Shown here: positions 1 through 7,151 of the stretch, one piece after another | Numbering within the stretch: position 1 is the first letter of the stretch | How the letters are laid out: the number at the start of each line of letters is the position of its first letter | NCBI GenBank assembly: GCA_964364855.1 | Contig: CAYINU010000054.1 | Coordinates: forward strand, 1-14,008 | Length of the DNA: 14,008 nucleotides | From: CAYINU01 sp964364855 | Lineage (GTDB): Bacteria > Margulisbacteria > Marinamargulisbacteria > CAYINU01 | Direction of reading: 5' to 3' | Notes under the pieces: generated by a model | What the model was told of the DNA's origin: nothing | What the model saw: the letters and a program-made list of their open reading frames with translations, nothing else | The model's database searches: none | Program-made: the position numbers and the translations under genes

Positions 1-123
1 ATGCCTGTTGACAATGAGAATGGGGCTTTAAATAATGTAAGATATCAATTCAAACTGACCGATTCCCGTTTTAAAGTTCATATTGCACATAATACACAGA
101 AAGGCAATTTAAATGACCGTTAA
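1..123 (+). CDS. Possible 3' end of an unidentified upstream gene (partial)
   Basis: Frame 1 is open from the window edge to a TAA at 121-123, about 40 residues; both other forward frames have stops within the first 30 bases. The end overlaps the start of the acyl carrier protein gene at 113, an arrangement common between co-transcribed genes. The visible tail is polar, with many Asn, Lys and Asp residues, and matches no family I recognise. It could be the C-terminus of an enzyme acting with the acyl carrier protein, such as an acyl ligase or FkbH-like protein, but nothing in the residues proves that. The ATG at position 1 is probably an internal codon or chance. It could also be non-coding. 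Confidence 0.35.
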   Translation: MPVDNENGALNNVRYQFKLTDSRFKVHIAHNTQKGNLNDR

Positions 124-355
124 AGATAAAGTGCAAAAAATATTTTCGGAAGTGTTTGAAAGAGAAATTGAACTGGTGGATACTATGACAGCCCACGATG
201 TGGAAGAATGGGATTCGCTAAATCATATCCAGATTATTGCCACTATAGAGAAAACGTTTGGTATTAGATTTAGGGCATCAGACATACTTGATTTAAAAAA
301 CGTGGGGGATTTTTTGAGCTTAATCGAAAAAGAACTCTCCAAGACAAACGCGTAA
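113..355 (+). CDS. Acyl carrier protein
   Basis: An 80-residue protein of normal acyl carrier protein length. It carries the phosphopantetheine attachment motif D-S-L at residues 34-36 in the context EEWDSLNH, so Ser35 should hold the 4'-phosphopantetheine arm. The following helix (IQIIATIEKTFGIRF) and the C-terminal helix ending in LIEKEL fit the four-helix fold. The start is supported by a GAAAGG ribosome-binding site at 99-104, eight bases before the ATG. It is followed after one base by a short-chain dehydrogenase gene. It is a discrete specialised carrier inside a glycan locus rather than next to fab genes, so it probably carries a small acyl chain destined for a sugar amine or hydroxyl; that role is inferred. 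Base composition is notably AT-rich compared with the core operon. Confidence 0.92.
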   Translation: MTVKDKVQKIFSEVFEREIELVDTMTAHDVEEWDSLNHIQIIATIEKTFGIRFRASDILDLKNVGDFLSLIEKELSKTNA

Positions 356-356
356 T

Positions 357-1082
357 ATGGCCAACCTGCTAATAATCGGAGCCTCGTCAGATATTGGTAA
401 ACATTTAGTAAAGAATATTCCAGAACACTATAATACCGTTTTTCTGCACTATCACCAAAGTAAGGATTTTTTAAAACTAGAAAATTTACCCCCCGATATT
501 AATTGGGTACCGATCCAAGCAGATCTGACTCGCCTTCAAGATATCGAAAGTCTAATAAACGAAATTAAACAACACACGCTCGGTTTAGATGCAATTGTTC
601 ATTTGGCTTCTCCGCGGCCTGAAGTCCGCCGATTTACTCAAACAGATATTACGGAATTTCAAACGCATTTTCAGGTGCAAGTACTGTCGATTGTTCTGAT
701 ACTCCAGCAATTTTTGCCGTACATGAACAAGGAAAAAGCAGGAAAAATAATATTCATGCTTTCTAGCTACGTGGAGAAGACTGTTCCCAAAGCAAATAGC
801 CCGTATATTGTCGGGAAATTTGCCCTTTTGGGGCTCATGAAAAGTTTGGTCAGTGAGTATGCAACATCTAATATTCAAGTTAATGCGGTGTCCCCATCTT
901 TGATGGAAACCAATTTTTTATCAAATTTGCCTGAGCTGATTTCCGAAATGACGGCACAGCAACATCCTTTGAAAAGAAATGCCATGCCAACAGATGTGGT
1001 GCCTGTGATCCGTTTCTTGCTATCGAAAGAATCTGACTATATTAATGGTGCAAATATTTCTGTAAATGGCGGCGGGCTATGA
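357..1082 (+). CDS. Short-chain dehydrogenase/reductase (FabG-like)
   Basis: A 241-residue classical SDR, the usual length. The N-terminal Rossmann motif IIGASSDIG (residues 6-14) binds NAD(P). The catalytic set is Ser136/Ser137, Tyr150 and Lys154 (motif SPYIVGK). The segment VNAVSPSLMETNF (175-187) and the C-terminal DYINGANISVNGGG are standard for the family. The neighbouring acyl carrier protein makes a 3-oxoacyl-carrier-protein reductase-like role attractive, for example making a 3-hydroxyacyl group to decorate a sugar. A sugar-nucleotide or other ketoreductase role is equally compatible with the motifs. The gene starts one base after the carrier-protein stop and overlaps the next gene by 4 bp (ATGA), so all three are likely translationally coupled. 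No strong ribosome-binding site is seen. Sampled lines are about 33-45% GC. Confidence 0.9.
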   Translation: MANLLIIGASSDIGKHLVKNIPEHYNTVFLHYHQSKDFLKLENLPPDINWVPIQADLTRLQDIESLINEIKQHTLGLDAIVHLASPRPEVRRFTQTDITEFQTHFQVQVLSIVLILQQFLPYMNKEKAGKIIFMLSSYVEKTVPKANSPYIVGKFALLGLMKSLVSEYATSNIQVNAVSPSLMETNFLSNLPELISEMTAQQHPLKRNAMPTDVVPVIRFLLSKESDYINGANISVNGGGL

Positions 1083-1672
1083 TGAAGAGGCTAAAGCGAA
1101 TGTGGCACCTCGGCCTGGTCGGCATTCTGATAGAATTTCCTTATCGTCTCAAAGTAGAGCTATGGTCTTTTTTATATAGATACTATATCGGAAAATGTGG
1201 AACAGGCGTTCGAATACATGGGTACTGTACCATTTATTTTCCAGAGTCAATCGAGATGGGGGATAACGTTATCGTAAAAGAGTACGCGATATTCAACTGC
1301 AACAAGACTTCGGAAAAATCTACTCTAAGAATTGGGAACAATGTCTATATAGGACGCCTAGTCCATATTAACGCGCACCAACACGTCGTGATCGGAAATG
1401 ATGTGATGATTGCAGACAACGTTCATATTACCGATCATCAGCATAGCTACTATGATCGGGATCAACCGATATCAAAACAAGCAGTGACGAGGCCACAACC
1501 TGTTCGGATTGGGCAGGGCAGCTGGATTGGACACAATGCTGTGATATTGCCTTCAGTAACTATTGGCCAGAATGCGGTGATCGGTGCCAATACAATCGTG
1601 GCAAAAGATGTGCCGGATTATGGGATAGTGGCCACATCGCCTCCAAGGGTAATTATCCGACCCATTCAGTGA
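1079..1672 (+). CDS. Left-handed beta-helix acyltransferase (WcaF/maltose O-acetyltransferase-like)
   Basis: A 197-residue protein with hexapeptide repeats from about residue 45 to 175 (for example IRIGNNVYIG-type, VVIGNDVMIADNVHI, VRIGQGSWIGHNAVI, VTIGQNAVIGANTIV), the signature of trimeric left-handed beta-helix transferases. The motif ITDHQHSY at 117-124 supplies the expected catalytic histidine (His120 or His122), followed by the typical inserted loop and a GSWIG turn at 147-151. The N-terminal 35 residues are hydrophobic and basic. The family transfers acetyl or other small acyl groups, usually to sugar hydroxyls. It may decorate the glycan, for instance by O-acetylating the nonulosonic acid, or use the acyl group on the upstream carrier protein; the substrate is not readable from sequence. 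It resembles O-acetyltransferases more than PglD/LegH N-acetyltransferases. The start overlaps the SDR stop by 4 bp; a second ATG follows at 1082. Its 3' end overlaps the convergent flippase by 7 bp. Confidence 0.88.
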   Translation: MMKRLKRMWHLGLVGILIEFPYRLKVELWSFLYRYYIGKCGTGVRIHGYCTIYFPESIEMGDNVIVKEYAIFNCNKTSEKSTLRIGNNVYIGRLVHINAHQHVVIGNDVMIADNVHITDHQHSYYDRDQPISKQAVTRPQPVRIGQGSWIGHNAVILPSVTIGQNAVIGANTIVAKDVPDYGIVATSPPRVIIRPIQ

Positions 1673-3111
1673 GCTGGCTTGATGCGATGGACTATTTCTA
1701 TTAGCACTTGCTTTAGGCCCTTATAGTATAAAAGGAGGAAGACGGGGATAAACGCGAGAATGAAGTCTTTGTGCCAAAGAAGCACACTCAGGGTAAACCC
1801 GGAGAAAATCAGATACCGCCCGTAACAGGCAGCCAGCCGTTTGACAGAGAACATCGACGTATTTTTGAGCATCAGTCCCGTTAGGCCAGCGTTGTAGAGA
1901 AAGAATGCTGCAAAATTTGCCAACAGGACGCCCTTGAATCCCAGCCCAAGTTTCACCGTTGCCAGCATCAATCCCAAAGAAACGGGGATGAGTATTGCCA
2001 GGATCGCCAGGATCTGATCTTGGCGCTTATTGGCCACCAGATAGATAGCGGGGAAATACGATAAAGATTTCAAAATCAAAGTCAAAAGAAGGATCTGGGT
2101 GGTCAAAATACTCGGCCCGTAGGCCGGTAGAAACCACTCAATCACATACCGAATCGCAGATATCGTGGCAACGCCGATCGCCACATTCAAGGTTTCCAGC
2201 CAAAACGTATATTGAACGAGAGTGTTATATTTTTCCTGTGGTGTTCCGGGGGAGTCTCGGTGGAACCGTTTCAAGAATTTGGGGTAATACAAGTATCCGA
2301 AAGCATCAATGATAACCATGGAATTAATGGCGAGTGTGCTGCCGAATGCGTAGTAGCCCATGTATTCCCGCGCAAAATATTTGGCAATAATCACGCGGTC
2401 GAGAGTCGTAAATAGATAGTCCGAAAAGCCGCAGATGAGAAGGGGAAGGCCGATGGCGATCAAGGTCCATAAAAGCGGCCAGTTGGGTTTGAACGAGAGA
2501 CGGGTGTTAAAGAAGAAAAAGAAACAACAGGTGATCAGGCCCGCAACACAAGAACTTGCCATCACCGCATCCAGCGTGAACGACTTGGCAAATAGAATGA
2601 CCCCGATGAGAATGACAAGGTTGCCTAAAAAGTCGAGGAGATTGATCAGTAGGAAGCGGTGGTAGATGCGGAAATAGACCAGTAAGAAATTTTTGATCTG
2701 CATGGTGATACACAAAAACACCATGGCCCAAATATAGGGCAAAATATCAGGCGGGATCCATTGGCTCAGCGCCCATTTTGCGAGGCCTCCGCAGACGATG
2801 AAAAAGGCTGCCATGACACCCATAAACAAGGCCGTTGTGCTGATCACCTCCGTTACATACCCTTCTTTTTCGGGCTCCCCATGACTGATGGAGAGTTGGA
2901 GATTCATCGCCGAAAATATCCCGAGGTTTGCGTATTTGGAGTAATTGATCCCAAGATTAATCAATGAATAGGTCCCCAGAAGAGCTGGGCCCAAGTACGC
3001 TGCCATCAGGATCCCTTTGACGGCATTCATCGCCAAAATAAGGTACTTGAAAAAGGTATAGACCAGAGAGGATTTAAGCATGTGAGGCGCACGAGAAACA
3101 GGCTTTTTCAT
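1666..3111 (-). CDS. Wzx-type oligosaccharide flippase (MOP superfamily)
   Basis: A 481-residue, highly hydrophobic protein with about 12-14 predicted membrane segments and short charged loops, the usual size and shape of polysaccharide-export flippases. Family-like landmarks are the early segment MAAYLGPALLGTYSLI (residues 36-51) and the central LDRVIIAKYF...MGYYAFG (about 237-257), where Wzx/RfbX proteins have their D-x-I-I-I-G...L-G-Y-Y motif. It should move lipid-linked oligosaccharide across the inner membrane. It is on the opposite strand from both flanks: convergent with the acyltransferase, divergent from legC. The start used is the first ATG; a second in-frame ATG at residue 11 is possible, and no strong ribosome-binding site precedes either. 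The run of five Phe near residue 200 is a purine-rich stretch in the plus strand around 2510-2525. Confidence 0.88.
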   Translation of the reverse strand: MKKPVSRAPHMLKSSLVYTFFKYLILAMNAVKGILMAAYLGPALLGTYSLINLGINYSKYANLGIFSAMNLQLSISHGEPEKEGYVTEVISTTALFMGVMAAFFIVCGGLAKWALSQWIPPDILPYIWAMVFLCITMQIKNFLLVYFRIYHRFLLINLLDFLGNLVILIGVILFAKSFTLDAVMASSCVAGLITCCFFFFFNTRLSFKPNWPLLWTLIAIGLPLLICGFSDYLFTTLDRVIIAKYFAREYMGYYAFGSTLAINSMVIIDAFGYLYYPKFLKRFHRDSPGTPQEKYNTLVQYTFWLETLNVAIGVATISAIRYVIEWFLPAYGPSILTTQILLLTLILKSLSYFPAIYLVANKRQDQILAILAILIPVSLGLMLATVKLGLGFKGVLLANFAAFFLYNAGLTGLMLKNTSMFSVKRLAACYGRYLIFSGFTLSVLLWHKDFILAFIPVFLLLYYKGLKQVLIEIVHRIKPAH

Positions 3112-3168
3112 GGCTGAAAAGCATTATGCTCGCTTTACAATCTTCTGGCTACTCCTGGCAGACGTTTC

Positions 3169-3197
3169 TTGACCGAGAAGACGATATTTGACACAAT
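3169..3197 (+). promoter_or_regulatory. Possible sigma-70 promoter for the legC operon
   Basis: The 89-bp divergent region between the flippase and legC contains TTGACC at 3169-3174, a 17-base spacer and CACAAT at 3192-3197. The -35 box matches five of six consensus bases and the -10 box four of six. Transcription would begin close to the legC start codon, giving a leaderless or nearly leaderless message, which agrees with the lack of a Shine-Dalgarno sequence there. This is pattern matching by eye only. Confidence 0.3.
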
Positions 3198-3203
3198 TCT
3201 TTG

Positions 3204-4382
3204 ATGATGCCTAGCGCCCACCTCCCATTATCGGTTCCCTGTTTAAAAGGGAACGAGCTGCGCTATGTTTCCGAGTGTATAGAAACGGAGTGGGTGTCGT
3301 CTGTCGGGAAATACGTATCGGAGTTTGAGACGCGTTTTTCGGATTATCTGGGTACTCCAGGCGCGGTTGCGATGGTCAATGGCACTGCCTCGCTCCACAT
3401 TGCACTAAAGCTAGCGGGAGTCGGGCCAGACGACGAGGTAATTGTTCCGACAGTGACTTTTGTGGCTCCCGTCAACACTGTCCGGTATTGTGGTGCACAC
3501 CCGATATTTGCGGATTGCGACGCTTATCTCAATATCGACTTGGAAAAGGTAACGGATTTTCTGGCAACGAAGTGCGATAAGACGCCCATGGGTGCCCGGA
3601 ATAGAGAAACGGGGCGACTGATAAAGGCCTGCATCATCGTTCATATATTTGGCATGCCGGTCAATATTGTCCCCTTTTTGACTACCTTCAAAGCGTGGGG
3701 GATCTCGATTGTCGAAGATTCAACCGAGGCCTTGGGTAGTTTTTATCGGAATATCGACGGACAAAAAAAGATGGCTGGCACCGTAGGAGAGTATGGCTGC
3801 TTTTCATTCAACGGGAACAAAATTATTACCACGGGCGGTGGGGGGATGTTGGTAGCTCAGGACCCCCAAAATTTGGCCTTTGCGAAATATCTGTCTACTC
3901 AGGCCAAAGACGACGAATTGTATTTTGTTCATAACCATATCGGATACAATTATCGCCTAACCAACGTGCAAGCCGCCATCGGCGTTGCACAAATGGAAAT
4001 GCTTCCAACTTTTGTCGACAAGAAAAGGAGAAATTTTCGAACCTATCGGCGTATGTTAGCCTCTGTGGATCAGGTGTCCTTGATCGAAGAGCCTGACTAC
4101 GCATTTTCCAATTGTTGGTACTATGCGCTTGTGCTTGAGAATGGTTCCGACAGAGCAGCTCTGATGGAGGCATTAAAGCTTAGCGGTATCGAGACAAGGC
4201 CTATTTGGTACCTCCAGCACCTCCAAAAGCCCTTTCAAGGAAGCTTTCTTTTGCCCATTGAAACCGCACTGAACCTTTATGATAGGATACTCAATATTCC
4301 GTGTAGCGTTTCGTTGTCGGAGGACGATATCGTGCGAGTCTGTGAGGGTATAGCGACGTTTTATGAAAAAAGACATCAGTAG
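3204..4382 (+). CDS. legC: LegC-type PLP-dependent sugar 4-aminotransferase
   Basis: A DegT/DnrJ/EryC1/ArnB-family aminotransferase of about 392 residues. In the legionaminic pathway LegC puts an amino group on C4 of the GDP-4-keto-6-deoxy-HexNAc made by LegB. The PLP-binding lysine is in FSFNGNKIITTGGGG (Lys206 with this start), the cofactor-stabilising Asp is in IVEDSTEALGS (Asp172), and the substrate-binding segment HNHIGYNYRLTNVQAAIG (about 244-261) is characteristic of LegC-like members. The N-terminus LPLSVPCLKGNE and the EWVSSVGKYV segment fit the family. Three start codons lie in a row (TTG 3201, ATG 3204, ATG 3207); an ATG is preferred over TTG and there is no ribosome-binding site to choose between the two. 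The 3' end overlaps the next gene by 20 bp. Confidence 0.93.
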   Translation: MMPSAHLPLSVPCLKGNELRYVSECIETEWVSSVGKYVSEFETRFSDYLGTPGAVAMVNGTASLHIALKLAGVGPDDEVIVPTVTFVAPVNTVRYCGAHPIFADCDAYLNIDLEKVTDFLATKCDKTPMGARNRETGRLIKACIIVHIFGMPVNIVPFLTTFKAWGISIVEDSTEALGSFYRNIDGQKKMAGTVGEYGCFSFNGNKIITTGGGGMLVAQDPQNLAFAKYLSTQAKDDELYFVHNHIGYNYRLTNVQAAIGVAQMEMLPTFVDKKRRNFRTYRRMLASVDQVSLIEEPDYAFSNCWYYALVLENGSDRAALMEALKLSGIETRPIWYLQHLQKPFQGSFLLPIETALNLYDRILNIPCSVSLSEDDIVRVCEGIATFYEKRHQ

Positions 4383-5430
4383 TTTGATCGTTGATCAAGG
4401 CACGCCGATTAAGGCGGCCTGGAAACAGCTCGATGCCAATGGCTCCAGAATCCTGTTTATAACGGACCAATTGGGACACCTCAAGGGCTCCGTTACGGAC
4501 GGTGATATTCGCCGTTGGATTCTGGCTGATCAATCGATCTGCCAACCCGTGTTGGCGGTCATGAATGGCCATCCCGTAACGGCGCCAGAACACGAGAGCG
4601 AGTCTGCGCTTCATTTAAGGGCGGTGAACGCGGGTGTGGAAAGTATCCCGGTCGTGAGTGACGACGGAAGGATTCTGGATGTATTTTTCAAGAATGAATG
4701 GGGTAGCGAAGGTACAAAACCAAAAAAATTTAAGAAATTAGACGTGCCTGCGGTCATCATGGCAGGAGGGATCGGCAGTCGTCTGGACCCCTATACCCGG
4801 GTGCTTCCCAAGCCCTTAATCCCGATCCACGACAAAACCATGATCGAAATGATAATGGATGAATTTGGAGGATATGGGATCAGCCGCTTTTTTATCTCAC
4901 TCAACTACAAGGCCTCCATGATCCGCGCCTATTTTGCCGAAATCGCCCACGGATATGATTTGCACTTTTTTCAAGAACCGGCTCCGATGGGGACTGCTGG
5001 ATCGCTAGCCTTGATTAAAGACACACTTCCAGATACGTTTTTTGTTTCGAATTGCGACATTCACGTGGACACTGATTATGCCGAAGTTTTGGCGTTTCAC
5101 CGCTCGCATGAGTACTACCTCACCCTGGTTTGCTCGATGAAGCATTACCAGATCCCTTACGGCATCGTCCGGCTTAGGCAGGGGGGACACTTTGTGTCCA
5201 TTGAGGAAAAGCCAGAGATGGATTTTTTGGTCAACACGGGACTGTATGTGGTCGATAGACGGGCACTGGACTATTTGCCGGGGTCTGGAATCTTTCATAT
5301 CACGCATTTGATAGAAGCGCTGGATGCGGCGGGTATGCCGATGGGGGTTTTTCCGATTTCCGATACCGCATGGACCGATGTGGGTCAGCTCAAGGAATAC
5401 CATGACGGAATTGCAAAGCTTAGTAGATAA
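4363..5430 (+). CDS. ptmE: PtmE-type sugar-1-phosphate guanylyltransferase with N-terminal CBS pair
   Basis: A 355-residue two-part protein. Residues 1-112 are a CBS-domain pair (motifs GSVTDGDIRR at 42-51 and ESIPVVSDDGRILDVF at 93-108), a likely nucleotide-sensing regulatory module. Residues 128-355 are a nucleotidyltransferase with VIMAGGIGSRLDPYT...LPKPLIPI at about 131-155, the NTP-binding glycine loop and conserved Lys, and SNCDIHVD further on as the metal-binding Asp region. This architecture is that of Campylobacter PtmE, which makes GDP-glucosamine from glucosamine-1-phosphate at the head of the legionaminic pathway. Guanyl rather than uridyl specificity is inferred from the architecture and neighbours. 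The start lies 20 bp inside legC; its N-terminus fits the usual CBS start, and a GAGGG at 4344-4348 is rather distant (14 bases). The 3' end shares one base with the next ATG. Confidence 0.92.
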   Translation: MKKDISSLIVDQGTPIKAAWKQLDANGSRILFITDQLGHLKGSVTDGDIRRWILADQSICQPVLAVMNGHPVTAPEHESESALHLRAVNAGVESIPVVSDDGRILDVFFKNEWGSEGTKPKKFKKLDVPAVIMAGGIGSRLDPYTRVLPKPLIPIHDKTMIEMIMDEFGGYGISRFFISLNYKASMIRAYFAEIAHGYDLHFFQEPAPMGTAGSLALIKDTLPDTFFVSNCDIHVDTDYAEVLAFHRSHEYYLTLVCSMKHYQIPYGIVRLRQGGHFVSIEEKPEMDFLVNTGLYVVDRRALDYLPGSGIFHITHLIEALDAAGMPMGVFPISDTAWTDVGQLKEYHDGIAKLSR

Positions 5431-6122
5431 TGAGCATTTCTAAAGTGTCAAAAACACATCGATCAATCTTGTTCCTCGGAAAAAAAAATGACGCTTACGT
5501 CGAAAAAGCGGAGAAGTACTGCCGAGACCATTTCGACACTGTTCAGGCCCACTTGGGAGAATGGCAAGAAGCGTTTCCCGAAGCGGCCTGGACGTGGCGT
5601 GGTGACTATATCATCAGCTATTTGTCACGTTGGGTTGTCCCCGAGCCTCTGCTACACGCAGCCTCGCATGCCGCGATTAATTTTCATCCTGCATCTCCAG
5701 ACTATCCAGGAATTGGATGTACCAATTTCGCCCTATATCACAGTGCATCGGAATATGGCGTTACGTGTCACCACATGGCGACCAAAGTAGATACGGGTAA
5801 AATTATCGCCACCTTACGTTTTCCGATATTGCCGAACGATACTGTAGAATCGTTGCTCCACCGAACTTATGAGCATCAACTGGTGTTATTTTATAACGTG
5901 ATGGACTGTCTCGCCCATGAAATGCCGCTACCAGAATCCACCGAGAACTGGACCCGTACACCCTTTACGCGAGACGAATTCAATCGCTTGTGCGAAATCA
6001 CACCTGAATTAACTGCAACCGAAATCCAAAAAAGAATACGGGCAACGATGTTTGGATCTTGGAGGCCTCGTATTAATTTGCATGGGTTCATATTCGAACT
6101 CAAGGGTGCCGCTGGTGATTGA
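5430..6122 (+). CDS. Sugar N-formyltransferase-like protein
   Basis: A 230-residue protein resembling the catalytic domain of N10-formyltetrahydrofolate-dependent formyltransferases. The catalytic triad is intact: Asn84 and His86 in INFHPASPDYPGIG, and Asp121 in KVDTGKII. The intervening GVTCHHM (110-116) also fits. The protein is shorter than methionyl-tRNA formyltransferase and lacks its C-terminal domain; after the triad it ends in a roughly 60-residue tail with an EIQKRIRAT segment (198-206). It lies between ptmE and legI, where legionaminic clusters usually have LegH, the N-acetyltransferase acting on the C4 amine made by LegC. I infer that it formylates that amine, which becomes N7 of the nonulosonic acid. 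An alternative is formylation of another amino sugar in the glycan. Start and stop are tightly packed with neighbours (1-bp overlap upstream, 3-bp gap downstream). Confidence 0.82.
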   Translation: MSISKVSKTHRSILFLGKKNDAYVEKAEKYCRDHFDTVQAHLGEWQEAFPEAAWTWRGDYIISYLSRWVVPEPLLHAASHAAINFHPASPDYPGIGCTNFALYHSASEYGVTCHHMATKVDTGKIIATLRFPILPNDTVESLLHRTYEHQLVLFYNVMDCLAHEMPLPESTENWTRTPFTRDEFNRLCEITPELTATEIQKRIRATMFGSWRPRINLHGFIFELKGAAGD

Positions 6123-6125
6123 TCC

Positions 6126-7151
6126 GTGACGCACAACTACCGTAAGGTATACATCATTGCCGAAGCTGGCGTGAATCATAACGGGGACGTTGATCTGGCC
6201 TGCCAGATGATTCACGTAGCGAAAAATGCTGGTGCAGACGCGGTGAAATTTCAGACCTTTGTGCCCGAACTCCTTGTGACGGCAGATGCAGCGCGAGCTC
6301 AATATCAGCAGGTGAATATGCCCGACCACCATGAAAGCCAGCTCGACATGTTAAGGCGGGTGGCACTATCCCGCGATGCCTTTTTGAAGTTGAAGCGCGA
6401 ATGCGATAAGGCAGGTATTCTCTTCCTGTCAACGCCGTTTGATGAGGCATCGGCCGATTTTCTCGAGCCTTTGGTGCCGCTATATAAGATCTCGTCCGGG
6501 GACGCGGTAAATGAGCTATTGCTCCGGCACATTGCCGCCAAGGGAAAGCCGATGATCGTCTCGACGGGGATGTGCACTCTGGAAGAGGTTCGCGAAAGTG
6601 TTGGCATTATTCGTCAGACATCGCCAGAAATAGACTTGACGCTCCTGCACTGTACGACCAGTTATCCCTGCCCTTATGACGCTGTTCATTTGAACGCGAT
6701 AGCCCTATTACGGGAAGCTATGGGAGTCCCAGTAGGATATTCGGATCACACGGAAGGGATCGAAGTATCCGTTGCGGCCGTGGCATTGGGTGCATCTGTT
6801 ATAGAAAAACATTTCACTTTGGACAAGACGCTTCAAGGGCCCGATCACAAAGCATCGTTGAATCCGATCCAACTGACTCAACTGATACGTGCTATCAGGA
6901 ATGTGGAGTTGGCTTTTGGAAATGCGCAGAAAATGCCGGCAAGCTCAGAAGGCGAGGTAAGGAAATTAGTGCGAAAAAGTCTGGTCACGAGGTATCCGAT
7001 CCAGGCCGGAAAAACAATTGTGAGCGGAGATCTCATTGCAAAGCGCCCGGGAACTGGGTTTTCACCGAGTGAGCTGGATGCCGTTGTTGGCCGCTGCGCC
7101 AAAACAGACCTTCCGGCCGACCACGTATTGAGGAGTGGGGACCTCGTGTGA
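6126..7151 (+). CDS. legI: Legionaminic acid synthase (NeuB family)
   Basis: A 341-residue NeuB-family synthase that condenses a 6-carbon sugar with phosphoenolpyruvate to form a 9-carbon nonulosonic acid. The barrel domain shows IIAEAGVNHNGD (residues 10-21), DAVKFQTF (38-45), STPFDE, LHCTTSYPCP, GYSDHTEG (metal-binding His) and EKHFTLDKTLQGPDHKASL. The GPDHKASL form is that of NeuB/LegI; pseudaminic synthases differ at this point. Residues from about 285 form a C-terminal SAF antifreeze-like domain (VTRYPIQAGKTI...KRPGTGFSP). Sialic acid synthase is the alternative, but LegC and PtmE next door favour legionaminic acid. The start is GTG: the upstream gene's TGA is in the same frame only two codons before, and the next Met lies beyond the conserved N-terminus. 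The 3' end overlaps legG by 4 bp (GTGA). Confidence 0.94.
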   Translation: MTHNYRKVYIIAEAGVNHNGDVDLACQMIHVAKNAGADAVKFQTFVPELLVTADAARAQYQQVNMPDHHESQLDMLRRVALSRDAFLKLKRECDKAGILFLSTPFDEASADFLEPLVPLYKISSGDAVNELLLRHIAAKGKPMIVSTGMCTLEEVRESVGIIRQTSPEIDLTLLHCTTSYPCPYDAVHLNAIALLREAMGVPVGYSDHTEGIEVSVAAVALGASVIEKHFTLDKTLQGPDHKASLNPIQLTQLIRAIRNVELAFGNAQKMPASSEGEVRKLVRKSLVTRYPIQAGKTIVSGDLIAKRPGTGFSPSELDAVVGRCAKTDLPADHVLRSGDLV

